64,000 nucleotides of DNA from an uncultured Pantoea sp. (GTDB lineage: Bacteria; Pseudomonadota; Gammaproteobacteria; Enterobacterales; Enterobacteriaceae): positions 62,001-126,000 of the forward strand of contig CAJYKU010000019.1 of NCBI GenBank assembly GCA_913775175.1, given 5' to 3'. Every line of letters begins with the position of its first letter. Within the stretch, counting starts at the first letter, position 1. This document shows positions 1 through 10,745 of this stretch, piece by piece. The notes below the pieces were generated by a model. It was not told the origin of the DNA, did not search any database, and was given only the letters and a program-made list of their open reading frames with translations. The position numbers and the translations under genes are program-made.

Positions 1-72
1 GATAAGGCTTTTTCCGGATGCAGATGCACCTGCGATACCAACGATCACGCACTGATGGGACTTGTCAGTCAT
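1..72 (-). CDS. udk: Uridine kinase, N-terminal fragment
   Basis: Only the first 24 codons lie inside the window; the gene runs off the left edge. Read on the minus strand, the protein begins MTDKSHQCVIVGIAGASASG, followed by KS. This matches the uridine kinase N-terminus and contains the GxxxxGKS P-loop that binds ATP. Uridine kinase phosphorylates uridine and cytidine to UMP and CMP in cytosolic pyrimidine salvage. The start codon is the CAT complement at 70-72. It is divergent from the PAP2 phosphatase gene, and udk next to dgcE is the normal enterobacterial order. Confidence 0.9.
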   Translation of the reverse strand, partial: MTDKSHQCVIVGIAGASASGKSLI

Positions 73-305
73 ACTTTTTTAAGACCTGATAACTGGGAGC
101 ACGCCTCTGCCGGAGCAGCAACGGGCCAAACGAGAGGATTTGGTGGCGGCAATTATAGGTATTTCGCGGGTTTGATGCCAGAGCAAATGCGGCGCGACCA
201 CTTTTCAGACAATCCCCTTTTGGCAGCCAGTCGCTGAGCCGATAAACTAACGGGCTGCCCGTGCTATAGTTGCGCGGGTTGCCCGATAGCCCTGCAAGGA
301 AATTT

Positions 306-917
306 ATGAGCTGGAGAACATTGACCTACTTTGGCGACAGTATGCTGCTGATCCCCACTGCAGTAATTATTGCACTGGTACTGCCGTGGAAAAGTGATAA
401 CCAGCGCACTGTCTGGTACTGGTTGCTGGCATTTGGTCTTGCTGGCCTGCTGGTGAGCCTGTCCAAAATTATGTTTCTCGGCTTTGGCATTGGCAGCGCG
501 CGGTTTAATTTTACCGGTTTCAGTGGTCATAGTGCGATGTCCGCTACGCTATGGCCAGTGATGATGTGGCTGATCTCTGGCCGCTGGACCACCCGCTGGC
601 GCGCACTGACCATAAGCATCGGATATGCCATTCCGCTGCTGGTGGGTTTCTCACGTCTGGTGATCCATGCCCATTCAGTGAGTGAAGTACTGGCGGGTCT
701 GCTACTTGGCTTTACGCTGAGTAGTGCTTTTCTGCTCAGTCAGCGTCGTACCGTCCTGAAAGGGTTCAGTGCACTTCAGGTTGGCGTGGCATTTCTGGTT
801 CCGCTGCTGCTGATGGGGCATGGTCGTGTTGCCACGACTCAGCAGTTTCTGGAACGTTTTTCCGCCAAGCTGGCCGGGCTGGAGAAACCCTATAAGCGGG
901 CCGATCTGTTTCGTTAA
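306..917 (+). CDS. PAP2-family membrane phosphatase
   Basis: 203-residue polytopic membrane protein. The start at 306 is preceded by AAGGAAA; an in-frame TTG at 270 lacks a comparable ribosome site. Several hydrophobic segments surround two PAP2 signatures: FSGHS (core of motif 2) and SRLVIHAH followed by SVSE (motif 3). The family consensus for motif 3 ends in Asp, and here Glu takes that place. Motif 1 (K-x6-RP) is not clearly present. Family members dephosphorylate lipid phosphates such as undecaprenyl pyrophosphate or phosphatidylglycerol phosphate at the membrane. The substrate cannot be read from the sequence. The gene lies between udk and dgcE, and no recognised E. coli counterpart sits there. 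It is distinct from the second PAP2 enzyme in the window, lpxT. Confidence 0.8.
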   Translation: MSWRTLTYFGDSMLLIPTAVIIALVLPWKSDNQRTVWYWLLAFGLAGLLVSLSKIMFLGFGIGSARFNFTGFSGHSAMSATLWPVMMWLISGRWTTRWRALTISIGYAIPLLVGFSRLVIHAHSVSEVLAGLLLGFTLSSAFLLSQRRTVLKGFSALQVGVAFLVPLLLMGHGRVATTQQFLERFSAKLAGLEKPYKRADLFR

Positions 918-1019
918 CTTCCCCACAATTAAGGCCATTTCAGCGTAAAGCTTCTGTGAAAATGTGCTAGCATACAAACAGATACTGACTGGCGCATTTT
1001 CTGCAGAGATGAATGCGCG

Positions 1020-3599
1020 TTGCTGGACTCGTGCATGATTGTTGAGATAGTAACCGCGCAGGATAAGCCGCCAGGCTGCTGGCTTACTGCCACCGGGCTG
1101 GGCATCCTGGCGTTTCTGCTCACACTCTTCTGCCTGGAACTGATTGTTGTCAGCGAACGTATCTCGCCGCTATGGTATCCGACAGCACTCATGACCGGCG
1201 TGATATTCCGCGCGTCGTTCAGACATCTGCCGCTGCTGCTGGCTGCATGTATTATTGGCACCGCACTGGCGAATCTGCTGGTGATTGGCCCTGCTCTGGG
1301 CAATCTCAAGTTTGTTATCCTCAACCTGCTTCAGGCGCTACTGGCGGGCATTATGCTGCGTCTGTGGCTTAATCGTCAGGCGCCTCTCGATACCCTGCCT
1401 GACTGGGTACGCTTTGCGCTGAGCGCCGCACTGCTGGCGCCTCTGCTGGGCGGCCTTATCACGCTCTGGATGCTGGATGTGGATCGGCAGGCGCTGCTGC
1501 CCTTTTTTTCCACCTGGGTGGTGTCGGAAGTCATTGGCGTGCTGGCTCTGGCACCAGTGGTATTGCTGTGGCCCAATAAGCCAGTACGCGAACTGATCAC
1601 CCCAGGACGGCAGCTGGAGACGCTGCTGACGCTGCTGGTTACCCTGTTCGCCAGCTACCTCTCGTTACGTTTTTTGCCATGGCCCTTTACCTTTATTGTG
1701 GTCATTCTGTTCTGGTGCGCAGTACGACTGCCAAAGTTTGAAGCCTTTCTGCTGTTTTTTATTAATGCCAGCTTTATTTCTCTGCTGCTGGCGCTGGGCT
1801 GGGTCAATCCGTTGCCGGTAAGCCCAACGCTGGGGCCGGTTTCAACCTGGCTGCCCTTTTTACTGGTACTGCTGCCCAGCCATGTAATGTCACTGGTTAT
1901 GGATGCGTTTCGGCGTGAGAAAAGCCATATCACTGAAAGCGAAACGCGTTTTCGCAACGCTATGGAGTATTCCGCCATTGGCATGGCGCTGGTGGGAACT
2001 AATGGCAAGTGGCAGCAGGTTAATCAGTCGCTCTGTCGCACGCTGGGCTACCACGCCAGTGAACTGACACAGATGACTTTTCAGGAACTTACCCACCCGG
2101 ACGATCTGCACAGCGACTTAGCCCAGCTGGAACGGTTGCTGGCAGGCACGATTATGTCCTACACCTTTGAGAAGCGCTATTTTCGCAAAGATGGCGAGAT
2201 CGTCTGGGTAAGTTTAACTGTCTCACTGGTGCGTGATGCCGCACAGCAGCCGCTCTACTTTATCGCTCAGATTGTGGATATCTCAGAGCTACGTCAGAGC
2301 GAGCAGACCAACCGTCAGCTGATGGAGCGTATTACGCTGGCTAACGAAGCGGGTGGCATTGGTGTCTGGGAATGGAATCTGAAAACCGGACAGATGGTAT
2401 GGGACAAGCGTATGTATGAGCTTTTCGCACTGGATCCAGAGCAAATACCGACCTATGAGCTCTGGCTACATCTGGTAGATCCGGTTGAGCGCGAAAATCT
2501 GACGCTGACCATCCGGCAGGCGATTGAGCGCCGTTCGGCGTTTCATCTGGAATATCGCCTGCGCCAGCCCCAGGGTGTGCGGTTTATCCGGTCTCAAGCC
2601 AACCGTATTCTGAGTCAGGATGGTCAAATCGAACGTATGCTGGGTATCTGTCAGGATATCACCTCTCTGCGAACACTGAACGAAGCGCTGTTTGAAGAAA
2701 AAGAGCGCATGGCGATTACGTTGAGTTCCATCGGGGAAGCGGTCATCAGCACCGACGAGGAGATGTGCGTGACCTTTATGAACCCGGTGGCAGAGAGTAT
2801 GAGCGGCTGGCCGCAGCAGCAGGCAGCCGGTATGCCACTCAGCGAGCTGCTGAATATCACCCGCGGTATCAATGGGCCGCGTGTGGAAAATCTGCTGCTA
2901 TGCACGTTGCCCGGCGAAAAGGTCTCTCCGTCACTGGATGAAGGGCTGGTTCTGCATACGCTGGCTGGCGCACAGATTGAAATTCACTGCAGTATTACGC
3001 CGCTGAAAACCCTGGCTGGCAACAGCATTGGCGCGGTGATTGTTATCCAGGATGTCAGCGAATCGCGACAGATGCTGAAACGGCTGAGCTATAGTGCCTC
3101 TCACGATATGCTGACCCACCTGCCTAACCGACAGAGCTTTGAGGAGCAGCTCAAGCGGCTGGTTAATGACGCGGCGGTAGCGGAAAATCCGCATGTGCTG
3201 GTGTTTATCGATCTCGATAAATTTAAAGCGGTCAACGACACTGCGGGACACGCGGCCGGCGACGCCCTGCTGCGTGAGCTGGCAGCGCTGATGCAACAGC
3301 AGATACGCAGCAGCGATATGCTGGCACGGCTGGGAGGCGACGAATTTGGGATTTTGCTGCCGCACTGTGAAGTCGATCAGGTACGCGATCTGGTACAGAA
3401 CATTGTCAGCGCAGTAAAAGAGTACACCTTTCACTGGAAATCTCAGGCTTATCAGGTAGGCGCCAGCGCCGGGATCACGCAGATCGACGCACGTAACTGT
3501 CTGCTGAACGTCGTGATGTCGCAGGCAGATGTGGCCTGCTATAGCGCGAAACATGCCGGACGTGGTCAGTATCACGTCTATCAGGACGTGCAGATGTAA
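1020..3599 (+). CDS. dgcE: Diguanylate cyclase DgcE, lacking EAL domain
   Basis: Membrane-bound c-di-GMP synthase of the YegE/DgcE type, 859 residues. An N-terminal MASE1-like sensor of about 290 residues with many membrane helices is followed by three PAS modules (about 305-430, 430-555 and 560-690). A GGDEF cyclase domain follows, with GGDEF at residues 772-776 and an intact RxxD inhibitory site (RSSD, 763-766), so product-inhibited cyclase activity is expected. E. coli DgcE is about 1,100 residues and ends in a degenerate EAL domain. Here the protein stops soon after GGDEF, and the next gene starts 74 bp on, so that tail is absent. The start is uncertain: TTG at 1020 or ATG at 1035. Confidence 0.9.
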   Translation: MLDSCMIVEIVTAQDKPPGCWLTATGLGILAFLLTLFCLELIVVSERISPLWYPTALMTGVIFRASFRHLPLLLAACIIGTALANLLVIGPALGNLKFVILNLLQALLAGIMLRLWLNRQAPLDTLPDWVRFALSAALLAPLLGGLITLWMLDVDRQALLPFFSTWVVSEVIGVLALAPVVLLWPNKPVRELITPGRQLETLLTLLVTLFASYLSLRFLPWPFTFIVVILFWCAVRLPKFEAFLLFFINASFISLLLALGWVNPLPVSPTLGPVSTWLPFLLVLLPSHVMSLVMDAFRREKSHITESETRFRNAMEYSAIGMALVGTNGKWQQVNQSLCRTLGYHASELTQMTFQELTHPDDLHSDLAQLERLLAGTIMSYTFEKRYFRKDGEIVWVSLTVSLVRDAAQQPLYFIAQIVDISELRQSEQTNRQLMERITLANEAGGIGVWEWNLKTGQMVWDKRMYELFALDPEQIPTYELWLHLVDPVERENLTLTIRQAIERRSAFHLEYRLRQPQGVRFIRSQANRILSQDGQIERMLGICQDITSLRTLNEALFEEKERMAITLSSIGEAVISTDEEMCVTFMNPVAESMSGWPQQQAAGMPLSELLNITRGINGPRVENLLLCTLPGEKVSPSLDEGLVLHTLAGAQIEIHCSITPLKTLAGNSIGAVIVIQDVSESRQMLKRLSYSASHDMLTHLPNRQSFEEQLKRLVNDAAVAENPHVLVFIDLDKFKAVNDTAGHAAGDALLRELAALMQQQIRSSDMLARLGGDEFGILLPHCEVDQVRDLVQNIVSAVKEYTFHWKSQAYQVGASAGITQIDARNCLLNVVMSQADVACYSAKHAGRGQYHVYQDVQM

Positions 3600-3673
3600 A
3601 GCGCGATACCGGATATTGCCACTCTGCCCCGGCTGCGCTAAAGTCGCCCCCTTTTTTCCGGCAGGGGGATAAT

Positions 3674-5026
3674 ATGTTTATCGGTTTTGACTACGGCACG
3701 GCTAACTGTGCTATCGCGGTAAGTGATAAGGGTACGCCGCGTATGCTGACGCTGGAGAACAATCAGCCACTGCTTCCCTCAATGATTTGTGCACCAACGC
3801 GTGAAGCGATCAGCGAATGGCTGCATCGCCATCATCAGGTACCCACGCCAGACCATGAGAGCAGTGCTTTACTGCAGCGGGCGATGCGCTATAACCGCGA
3901 AGAGGATATTGAGATTACCCCCGGCAGCGTGCAGTTCGGACTGACCGCCCTGCAGCAGTATATGCTGGAGCCAGAAGATGTCTGGTTTGTAAAATCACCC
4001 AAATCATTTTTGGGCGCGTCAGGACTTAAACCGCAGCAGATAGCGTTTTTTGAAGATCTGGTCTGCGCGATGATGCTGCATATTCGTCAGCAAGGTGAAG
4101 CGCAGCTTGAGCAGGCAATCGATCAGGCGGTTATTGGTCGTCCGGTTAACTTTCAGGGGCTGGGCGGTGATGATGCCAATCAGCAGGCGCAGGGTATTTT
4201 GCTGCGTGCGGCACAGCGTGCCGGTTTCCGTGATGTTGAGTTTCAGTTTGAACCCGTTGCAGCAGGTCTCGATTTTGAAGCCACCCTGCAAAAAGAGACG
4301 CGGGTACTGGTGGTAGATATTGGCGGCGGAACCACTGACTGCTCAATGCTGCTGATGGGTCCAGAATGGCGGCAAAAAGCTGACCGTCATGCCAGCCTGT
4401 TGGGGCATAGCGGCTGCCGCGTTGGCGGAAACGATCTTGATATTATGCTGGCATTTAAAACACTGATGCCGCTGCTTGGCCTGGGCGGGAATACCCGCAA
4501 AGGTATGGCACTGCCTGCCCTGCCATGGTGGAACGCAGTCGCTATCAATGATGTTCCGGCTCAGAGCGAGTTTTACTCCCCCGCCTGCGGCAAACTGCTT
4601 CAGGATCTGGTACGAGACGCAGAGGAGGCCGATCGCGTGGCGCATCTGCTTAAAGTATGGCAGCAGAAGCTGAGCCATCGTGTGGTACGGGCAGCTGAGG
4701 AGAGTAAAATTGCACTCTCGGCGCACCCTGAAACCAGCACCTCACTGGAATTTATCGCCCGCTCGTTACAGGCAACCCTCTCTGCAACCCAGCTGGAAGA
4801 GGCAATCAGCCAGCCGCTGGAGCGAATGCTGGAGCAGGTGCAACTGGCACTTCGCACCAGTACAACTAAACCCGATGTTATCTATCTCACAGGCGGCAGT
4901 GCGCGTTCACCGATATTGCGCACCGCACTGCAGCAGGCGCTGCCAGGCACGCCTATTGCCGGTGGCGACGACTTTGGTTCCGTTACCGCAGGCCTGGCGC
5001 GCTGGGCAGAAGTGATGTTTAGCTAG
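3674..5026 (+). CDS. yegD: Hsp70-like chaperone-family protein YegD
   Basis: 450 residues, the same length as E. coli YegD. The N-terminal phosphate-1 motif (GFDYGTANCAIAV) and the phosphate-2 motif (VVDIGGGTTDCSML, near residue 215) are the ATP-binding signatures of the actin/Hsp70 fold. A third glycine-rich adenosine motif (YLTGGSARSP) lies near the C-terminus. The substrate-binding domain of true DnaK is absent, so it is an Hsp70-like ATPase of unknown client. The gene follows dgcE directly; alkA, which separates the two in E. coli, is missing. Confidence 0.92.
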   Translation: MFIGFDYGTANCAIAVSDKGTPRMLTLENNQPLLPSMICAPTREAISEWLHRHHQVPTPDHESSALLQRAMRYNREEDIEITPGSVQFGLTALQQYMLEPEDVWFVKSPKSFLGASGLKPQQIAFFEDLVCAMMLHIRQQGEAQLEQAIDQAVIGRPVNFQGLGGDDANQQAQGILLRAAQRAGFRDVEFQFEPVAAGLDFEATLQKETRVLVVDIGGGTTDCSMLLMGPEWRQKADRHASLLGHSGCRVGGNDLDIMLAFKTLMPLLGLGGNTRKGMALPALPWWNAVAINDVPAQSEFYSPACGKLLQDLVRDAEEADRVAHLLKVWQQKLSHRVVRAAEESKIALSAHPETSTSLEFIARSLQATLSATQLEEAISQPLERMLEQVQLALRTSTTKPDVIYLTGGSARSPILRTALQQALPGTPIAGGDDFGSVTAGLARWAEVMFS

Positions 5027-5112
5027 CGGCCCGGATATCGATGCGCAGCTTCCCCTCCTGCCGGTGAGAGGATGCAGAAACAGTTTTTATCGACCGACAT
5101 GCTCATCAGATG

Positions 5113-5151
5113 CTATCCCGCTGCTGCCAGGCAGCGGATAGGGTAATTTTT
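5113..5151 (+). terminator. Likely terminator after yegD
   Basis: The stem CTATCC/GGATAG continues as GCTGC/GCAGC with one bulged C and a six-base loop, followed by GGTAATTTTT. It lies 86 bp after the yegD stop and before the convergent aldo/keto reductase. Confidence 0.6.
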
Positions 5152-5209
5152 ATCGGGCATGGTGCCAGTCGCGCGTTTGCAATGTGTTACCGCAGAGGGT
5201 CACGCCTGC

Positions 5210-6172
5210 TCAGGGTTGACTGGCGCGCGCCAGCTCCTCAATCTCCTGTTTGCTCAGCTCCAGTCCGATCGCCTTAACCAGCTCATCAAGCTGCGCCAGC
5301 GATGTTGCACTGACGATGGGTGCAGTAATGCTGGGGCGTGCAATCTGCCATGCCAGCGCGACCTGAGTAGCAGATGCATCATGTGACGCGGCTACATCCT
5401 CCAGCGCCTCAATAATGCGCTGGCCGCGCGGATTCAGATATTTCTCTACTATCGCCTGTCCACGCTGGCTTTTGCTGGCATCCTCTGGCTTTTTATATTT
5501 ACCGCTAAGAAATCCGCTTGCCAGCGAGTAGTAGTTAATAACGCCAAGACCGTTGCTGACCGCCACCTGCTCCAGCCCATTTTCATACGCTTCGCGATCG
5601 TAGAGATTATATTCTGGCTGTACTGTTTCATAACGTGCCAGTCCCTCGCTTTCGCTGATATCCAGCGCTTCCTGTAAGCGTGCAGCAGAGTAGTTTGAGG
5701 CACCAATCGCCCGTACTTTTCCCTCTTTGATCAGCGAATCAAAGGCTTTCAGTGTATCCACCAGTGGTGTCTGCTCATCATCACGATGCGCCTGATAGAG
5801 ATCGATAACATCAGTCTGCAACCGGCGCAGCGAATCTTCGACTGCCTGCCGGATATAGGCGGGTTTTAGTCCGGTTTTTTCCGACGACAGTTCCATACCG
5901 ACTTTAGTGGCCAGCACAACGCGATCGCGCTTGCCGCTCTGTTTCAGCCACTTACCAATAATGGTTTCTGACTCACCGCCCTGATTACCCGGTGCCCAGC
6001 GCGAATAGACATCAGCAGTATCAATAAAAAACAGCCCTTTTTCGACCAGCGCATCCAGCAGCGAAAATGAGGTTTTTTCATCTACCGTCCAGCCAAAAAC
6101 GTTACCACCAAACGTCAGACGTGGAACAAAGATACCGCTGTCGCCAAGCTGGCGGGTTGCAGATGGGTTCAT
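5210..6172 (-). CDS. Aldo/keto reductase
   Basis: 320-residue cytosolic NADPH-dependent oxidoreductase of the aldo/keto reductase superfamily. The catalytic tetrad is visible in order: Asp and Tyr in DTADVYS, Lys in ATKVGM, His in YQAHRDD. The GASNYS motif and the C-terminal nucleotide-binding segment (TAPIVSATSLAQL) are typical of the YajO/YhdN-like branch. AAGGAGA precedes the start. The gene is a single unit, convergent with yegD and divergent from mdtA. The substrate is unknown. It is not part of the E. coli gene order here and looks like a lineage-specific insertion. Confidence 0.88.
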   Translation of the reverse strand: MNPSATRQLGDSGIFVPRLTFGGNVFGWTVDEKTSFSLLDALVEKGLFFIDTADVYSRWAPGNQGGESETIIGKWLKQSGKRDRVVLATKVGMELSSEKTGLKPAYIRQAVEDSLRRLQTDVIDLYQAHRDDEQTPLVDTLKAFDSLIKEGKVRAIGASNYSAARLQEALDISESEGLARYETVQPEYNLYDREAYENGLEQVAVSNGLGVINYYSLASGFLSGKYKKPEDASKSQRGQAIVEKYLNPRGQRIIEALEDVAASHDASATQVALAWQIARPSITAPIVSATSLAQLDELVKAIGLELSKQEIEELARASQP

Positions 6173-6417
6173 GGAGCTCTCCTTAGTTAAACGAAACGTA
6201 ACTGTTTACAGCTTAGCAAAGGAAAAGGTCACGCCAGGGTCTATTCATGCCAGAATAGTGGCAGCACAGAGGGTGGCTCTTTACGCCGCGCTGAGAATAT
6301 ATTCTTATTTCCTTCAATTTTCGTCTGTCGCAGGCGGCTACAATTATTTTGTTTGTACTGCTGTTTTTCAGGGCAGGCATATCAGGAAGATGACACGGCT
6401 GGAGAGCACACTAAGCA

Positions 6418-7623
6418 ATGAAAAGTCGAACTAAAACAGGTCTGTTAATCGTGATTGCGCTGGCTGTAGTAGCAGGCGGATATTATGCATGGCAACATCG
6501 CCCGGCGCCCGCTGATGCTCCGCAGGCGAAAGGTCAGCGTGGTGGTGCCGGCCGGCCACTGGCTCCGGTACAGGCATCCAGCGCGCAACTGCAAAGCGTG
6601 CCCTACTACTTAAATGGACTGGGAACCGTTACGGCTGCCAACACGGTCACCGTTCGCAGCCGGGTCGATGGTCAGCTTATGGCGCTGCACTTTACCGAAG
6701 GTCAGCAGGTCGCCGCAGGTGCGCTGCTGGCGGAGATCGATCCACGTCCCTATCAGGTTGCGCTGACTCAGGCTCAGGGACAGCTGGCAAAAGACCAGGC
6801 AACGCTGGCGAATGCCCGCCGCGATCTCAGCCGCTATGAAAAACTGGCGAAAACCTCGCTGGTGTCGCAGCAGGATCTGGACACGCAGCGTGCCCTGGTC
6901 AGCGAAACGCTGGGCACCATCAAAGCTGATGAGGGCAATGTCGCCAGCGCGCAGCTCAATCTGACCTATAGCCGCATTACCGCCCCGATTGCCGGTCGCG
7001 TGGGATTACGTAAAACCGACATCGGTAATTACATTACTTCCGGTGACACCGATGGCCTGGTGGTTATCACCCAGACTCATCCGATTGATGTCATCTTTAG
7101 CGTGCCGGAAAACAGCATCAGTCAGATCCTCAAAGCACAAAAAAGCGGACAGCCGCTGGTAGTTGAAGCCTGGGATCGCAGTAACAGCACGCTGCTGACT
7201 CAGGGCACACTGCTGAGCCTGGATAACCAGATTGATACCACTACCGGCACCATCAAGCTCAAAGCCCGCTTTGGCAATGAGGATGACACCCTGTTTCCGA
7301 ATCAGTTTGTGAACGCCCGGCTGAAAGTCGATACCCTGCAGGATGCCATTACGATTCCCACGGCTGCGCTGCAGATGAGCAATGAAGGGCATTTTGTCTG
7401 GGTGGTTAACAGCGATAATAAAGTCAGCAAAAAGCGCGTTACCGCCGGATTGCAGGATAGCCAGAAAGTGGTTATTACTGCGGGTCTGGAAGCGGGTGAG
7501 CGGGTGATTACCGATGGTATTGATCGGCTGACGGACGGTGCCACAGTCGACGTCGTTGCACCACAGAGTACCGCAGCACAGAACACGCGTGCTGCCGAGC
7601 CATCGCGTGGAGAGCGTCAATAA
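6418..7623 (+). CDS. mdtA: Multidrug efflux RND periplasmic adaptor MdtA
   Basis: 401-residue membrane-fusion protein joining the MdtB/MdtC inner-membrane pump to the outer-membrane channel (TolC in E. coli). An uncleaved N-terminal membrane anchor (residues 8-25) is followed by a flexible Pro/Gly-rich linker. The biotinyl-lipoyl-like domain ([20 protein letters not shown]) is split by an alpha-hairpin of about 100 residues, and a beta-barrel (about 230-310) follows. The start has GGAGAG upstream. It is the first gene of mdtABCD-baeSR and shares one base with mdtB. In E. coli the operon responds to BaeR; I could not identify a convincing BaeR site in the 245-bp upstream spacer. Confidence 0.95.
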   Translation: MKSRTKTGLLIVIALAVVAGGYYAWQHRPAPADAPQAKGQRGGAGRPLAPVQASSAQLQSVPYYLNGLGTVTAANTVTVRSRVDGQLMALHFTEGQQVAAGALLAEIDPRPYQVALTQAQGQLAKDQATLANARRDLSRYEKLAKTSLVSQQDLDTQRALVSETLGTIKADEGNVASAQLNLTYSRITAPIAGRVGLRKTDIGNYITSGDTDGLVVITQTHPIDVIFSVPENSISQILKAQKSGQPLVVEAWDRSNSTLLTQGTLLSLDNQIDTTTGTIKLKARFGNEDDTLFPNQFVNARLKVDTLQDAITIPTAALQMSNEGHFVWVVNSDNKVSKKRVTAGLQDSQKVVITAGLEAGERVITDGIDRLTDGATVDVVAPQSTAAQNTRAAEPSRGERQ

Positions 7624-10600
7624 TGCAGGCGCTTCCCCCTGAGGCCAGCGGCGGGCCATCACGCCAGTTTATTTTGCGTCCGGTGGCGACCACGCTACTG
7701 ATGATTGCCATTCTGCTGGCAGGCATTCTGGGCTACCGTTTTTTGCCGGTCTCAGCGTTGCCAGAAGTGGATTACCCCACTATTCAGGTAGTGACGCTCT
7801 ATCCAGGTGCCAGCCCGGATGTGGTCACCTCCGCCATTACTGCTCCGCTTGAGCGGCAGTTTGGTCAGATGTCCGGACTAAAGCAGATGGCGTCACAAAG
7901 CTCGGGGGGTGCTTCAGTTATCACCCTGCAATTTCAGCTGTCGCTGGCGCTGGATATCGCTGAGCAGGAGGTGCAGGCAGCGATCAACTCCGCAACCAAT
8001 CTGCTGCCCGGCGACCTGCCCAATCCCCCCGCCTATAGCAAGGTTAATCCGGCCGATCCGCCCATAATGACGCTGGCCGTAACGACCACCAGCCTGCCGC
8101 TTACGCAGGTACAGGATATGGTCGAGACGCGCGTTGCCCAGAAAATTGCGCAGGTTTCCGGCGTGGGTCTGGTGACGCTCTCGGGGGGACAGCGTCCGGC
8201 AGTTCGGGTCAAAATGAATACTCAGGCGCTGGCCGCGCTGGGTCTGAGCAGTGAGGATGTGCGCACCGCGATCGGCAACGCTAACGTCAACTCAGCCAAA
8301 GGAAGCCTGGATGGCACGACCCGCTCTGTCACGCTCTCAGCCAACGATCAGATGACATCAGTAGAAGATTATCGCCGCCTGATCGTTAGTTATAAAAATG
8401 GTGCCGCAGTAAGGCTGGGTGATGTTGCCACCATTGAGCAGGGTGCAGAAAATAGCTGGCTGGGTGCCTGGGCCAACCGGCAGCAGGCGATCGTGTTAAA
8501 TGTACAGCGTCAGCCTGGCGCAAATATCATCGATACTGCCGACAACATTCGCGCGATGTTGCCTGCGCTGACCGCAACGCTACCTAAATCAGTAGAGATG
8601 AAGCTGCTGACCGATCGCACCACCAACATTCGCGCCTCCGTTTCTGATACGCAGCATGAGCTAATGCTGGCGATGGCACTGGTGGTGATGATTATCTATC
8701 TGTTTCTGCGCAATGTGCCGGCAACGATCATCCCTGCCGTGGCAGTTCCACTGTCGCTGGTGGGCACCTTTGCCGCAATGTACTTTCTTGGCTTCTCCAT
8801 TAACAATCTGACACTGATGGCGTTAACCATTGCCACCGGCTTTGTGGTGGATGATGCAATTGTGGTAATCGAAAATATTTCGCGCTATATCGAAAAAGGC
8901 GAGAAACCGCTGACCGCTGCGCTGAAAGGTGCAGGTGAAATCGGCTTTACGATTATCTCCCTGACCTTCTCACTGATTGCCGTACTTATTCCGCTGCTGT
9001 TTATGGGTGACGTAATTGGCCGACTATTCCGCGAATTTGCCGTAACGCTGGCAGTAGCAATCCTGATCTCGGCAGTGGTATCGCTGACGCTGACACCGAT
9101 GATGTGCGCGCGGATGCTGAGCGCAGAATCGCTGCGTAAACAGAATCGTTTCTCGCGTGCGAGTGAAGCACTATTTGAGCGGATAATTGCGGGTTATGGA
9201 CGCTGGCTGACGCGTGTACTGTGCCACCCGTGGCTGACGCTTAGCGTCGCACTCGGTACGCTGCTACTGACGATTATACTCTGGATAGTTATTCCAAAAG
9301 GTTTCTTTCCGCAGCAGGATAACGGCATTATTCAGGGCACGCTACAGGCACCGCAGTCCGTCTCTTACAGCAATATGGCAGAGCGTACCCGTGATGTGGC
9401 TTCTGTGATTATGAAAGATCCGGCGGTGGAGAGCCTGACCTCGTTTGTTGGCGTAGATGGCACCAATGCAGCGCTTAACAGCGCGCGCCTGCAGATCAAC
9501 CTCAAACCACTCAGCGAGCGCGACGATCGTATTCCACAGGTACAGTCCCGCTTGCAGCAGGCGGTGGCGCAGGTGCCGGGTGTCTCACTCTGGTTACAGC
9601 CGGTGCAGGATCTCACCATTGAGACGCAGAGCAGCCGCACACCTTATCAGTTTACGCTGCAATCGGGCTCTCTGGATGCACTCAGCACCTGGGTGCCCGC
9701 GCTGCTGAAGCAGCTCGCGACAGCTCCCCAACTGCGCAGTGTCAGTAGTGACTGGCAGGATCAGGGGTTGGAAGCCTATGTGCGTGTGGATCGCGACAGC
9801 GCCAGCAGACTGGGTATCACCATGGCTGATGTTGATAATGCGCTCTATAACGCTTTCGGTCAGCGCCTTATCTCAACTATCTACACTCAGTCGAACCAGT
9901 ATCGCGTCGTGCTGGAGCAGAGCAATGAAAACACGCCCGGGCTGGCAAGCCTGGAGGCTATCCGCCTGACCAGCAGCGATGGCGGCAGCGTGCCGCTCAC
10001 GGCGATTGCGCGTATTGAGGAGCGTCATGCGGCGCTGAGTATCAACCACCTGGATCAGTTCCCCTCTGCGACATTCTCCTTTGACGTTGCACAGGGCTAT
10101 TCACTGGAACAGGCACTACAGGCGATCACTGCGGCAGAAAAAACGCTTGGTATGCCCGCCGATATTGTGACCCAGTTCCAGGGCAGTACACTGGCGTTTG
10201 AAGCGGCGCTGAGCAGCACCGTGTGGCTGATCGTGGCGGCGGTAGTGGCCATGTATATCGTGCTTGGCGTGCTGTATGAGAGCTTTATTCACCCGATTAC
10301 TATTCTCTCTACTCTACCTACCGCTGGTGTCGGCGCACTGCTGGCACTCATGCTGAGCGGCAATGAGCTCGATATTATCGCGATTATCGGCATTATCCTG
10401 CTGATTGGTATTGTGAAAAAAAATGCCATCATGATGATCGACTTCGCGCTGGCCGCAGAGCGTGAACAGGGTATGGCGCCGCGTGATGCCATCTATCAGG
10501 CCTGCCTGCTACGTTTCCGTCCAATTCTGATGACCACGCTGGCAGCGCTGCTGGGTGCGCTGCCGCTGATGCTCAGTACCGGCACTGGCGCTGAACTGCG

Positions 10601-10745
10601 CCATCCACTGGGGATTGCGATGGTAGGCGGTCTTATTCTGAGCCAGATCCTGACACTGTTTACCACGCCAGTGATCTATCTGCTGTTTGATCGTCTGGCA
10701 CACGCTACCCGTCGCCGCTTTAGCCGTTCGGAGGCGCAGTCGTGA
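7623..10745 (+). CDS. mdtB: RND efflux pump subunit MdtB
   Basis: 1,040 residues, identical in length to E. coli MdtB. It is an inner-membrane proton/drug antiporter with the RND plan: one N-terminal helix, a large periplasmic loop, helices 2-7, a second loop, and helices 8-12. The TM4 proton-relay region reads [16 protein letters not shown] with the two essential Asp residues. In E. coli MdtB and MdtC form a 2:1 heterotrimer that exports bile salts and novobiocin. The start overlaps the mdtA stop by one base and the end overlaps mdtC by four, which points to translational coupling. Confidence 0.97.
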   Translation: MQALPPEASGGPSRQFILRPVATTLLMIAILLAGILGYRFLPVSALPEVDYPTIQVVTLYPGASPDVVTSAITAPLERQFGQMSGLKQMASQSSGGASVITLQFQLSLALDIAEQEVQAAINSATNLLPGDLPNPPAYSKVNPADPPIMTLAVTTTSLPLTQVQDMVETRVAQKIAQVSGVGLVTLSGGQRPAVRVKMNTQALAALGLSSEDVRTAIGNANVNSAKGSLDGTTRSVTLSANDQMTSVEDYRRLIVSYKNGAAVRLGDVATIEQGAENSWLGAWANRQQAIVLNVQRQPGANIIDTADNIRAMLPALTATLPKSVEMKLLTDRTTNIRASVSDTQHELMLAMALVVMIIYLFLRNVPATIIPAVAVPLSLVGTFAAMYFLGFSINNLTLMALTIATGFVVDDAIVVIENISRYIEKGEKPLTAALKGAGEIGFTIISLTFSLIAVLIPLLFMGDVIGRLFREFAVTLAVAILISAVVSLTLTPMMCARMLSAESLRKQNRFSRASEALFERIIAGYGRWLTRVLCHPWLTLSVALGTLLLTIILWIVIPKGFFPQQDNGIIQGTLQAPQSVSYSNMAERTRDVASVIMKDPAVESLTSFVGVDGTNAALNSARLQINLKPLSERDDRIPQVQSRLQQAVAQVPGVSLWLQPVQDLTIETQSSRTPYQFTLQSGSLDALSTWVPALLKQLATAPQLRSVSSDWQDQGLEAYVRVDRDSASRLGITMADVDNALYNAFGQRLISTIYTQSNQYRVVLEQSNENTPGLASLEAIRLTSSDGGSVPLTAIARIEERHAALSINHLDQFPSATFSFDVAQGYSLEQALQAITAAEKTLGMPADIVTQFQGSTLAFEAALSSTVWLIVAAVVAMYIVLGVLYESFIHPITILSTLPTAGVGALLALMLSGNELDIIAIIGIILLIGIVKKNAIMMIDFALAAEREQGMAPRDAIYQACLLRFRPILMTTLAALLGALPLMLSTGTGAELRHPLGIAMVGGLILSQILTLFTTPVIYLLFDRLAHATRRRFSRSEAQS

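Noticed and set aside
55..237. 60-codon frame beside udk
   Set aside because: It overlaps the udk start and promoter and has no ribosome site or recognisable features.
6173..6417. BaeR operator upstream of mdtA
   Set aside because: A stretch resembling TTATTTCCTTCAATT is only loosely like the E. coli BaeR motif; not enough to call.
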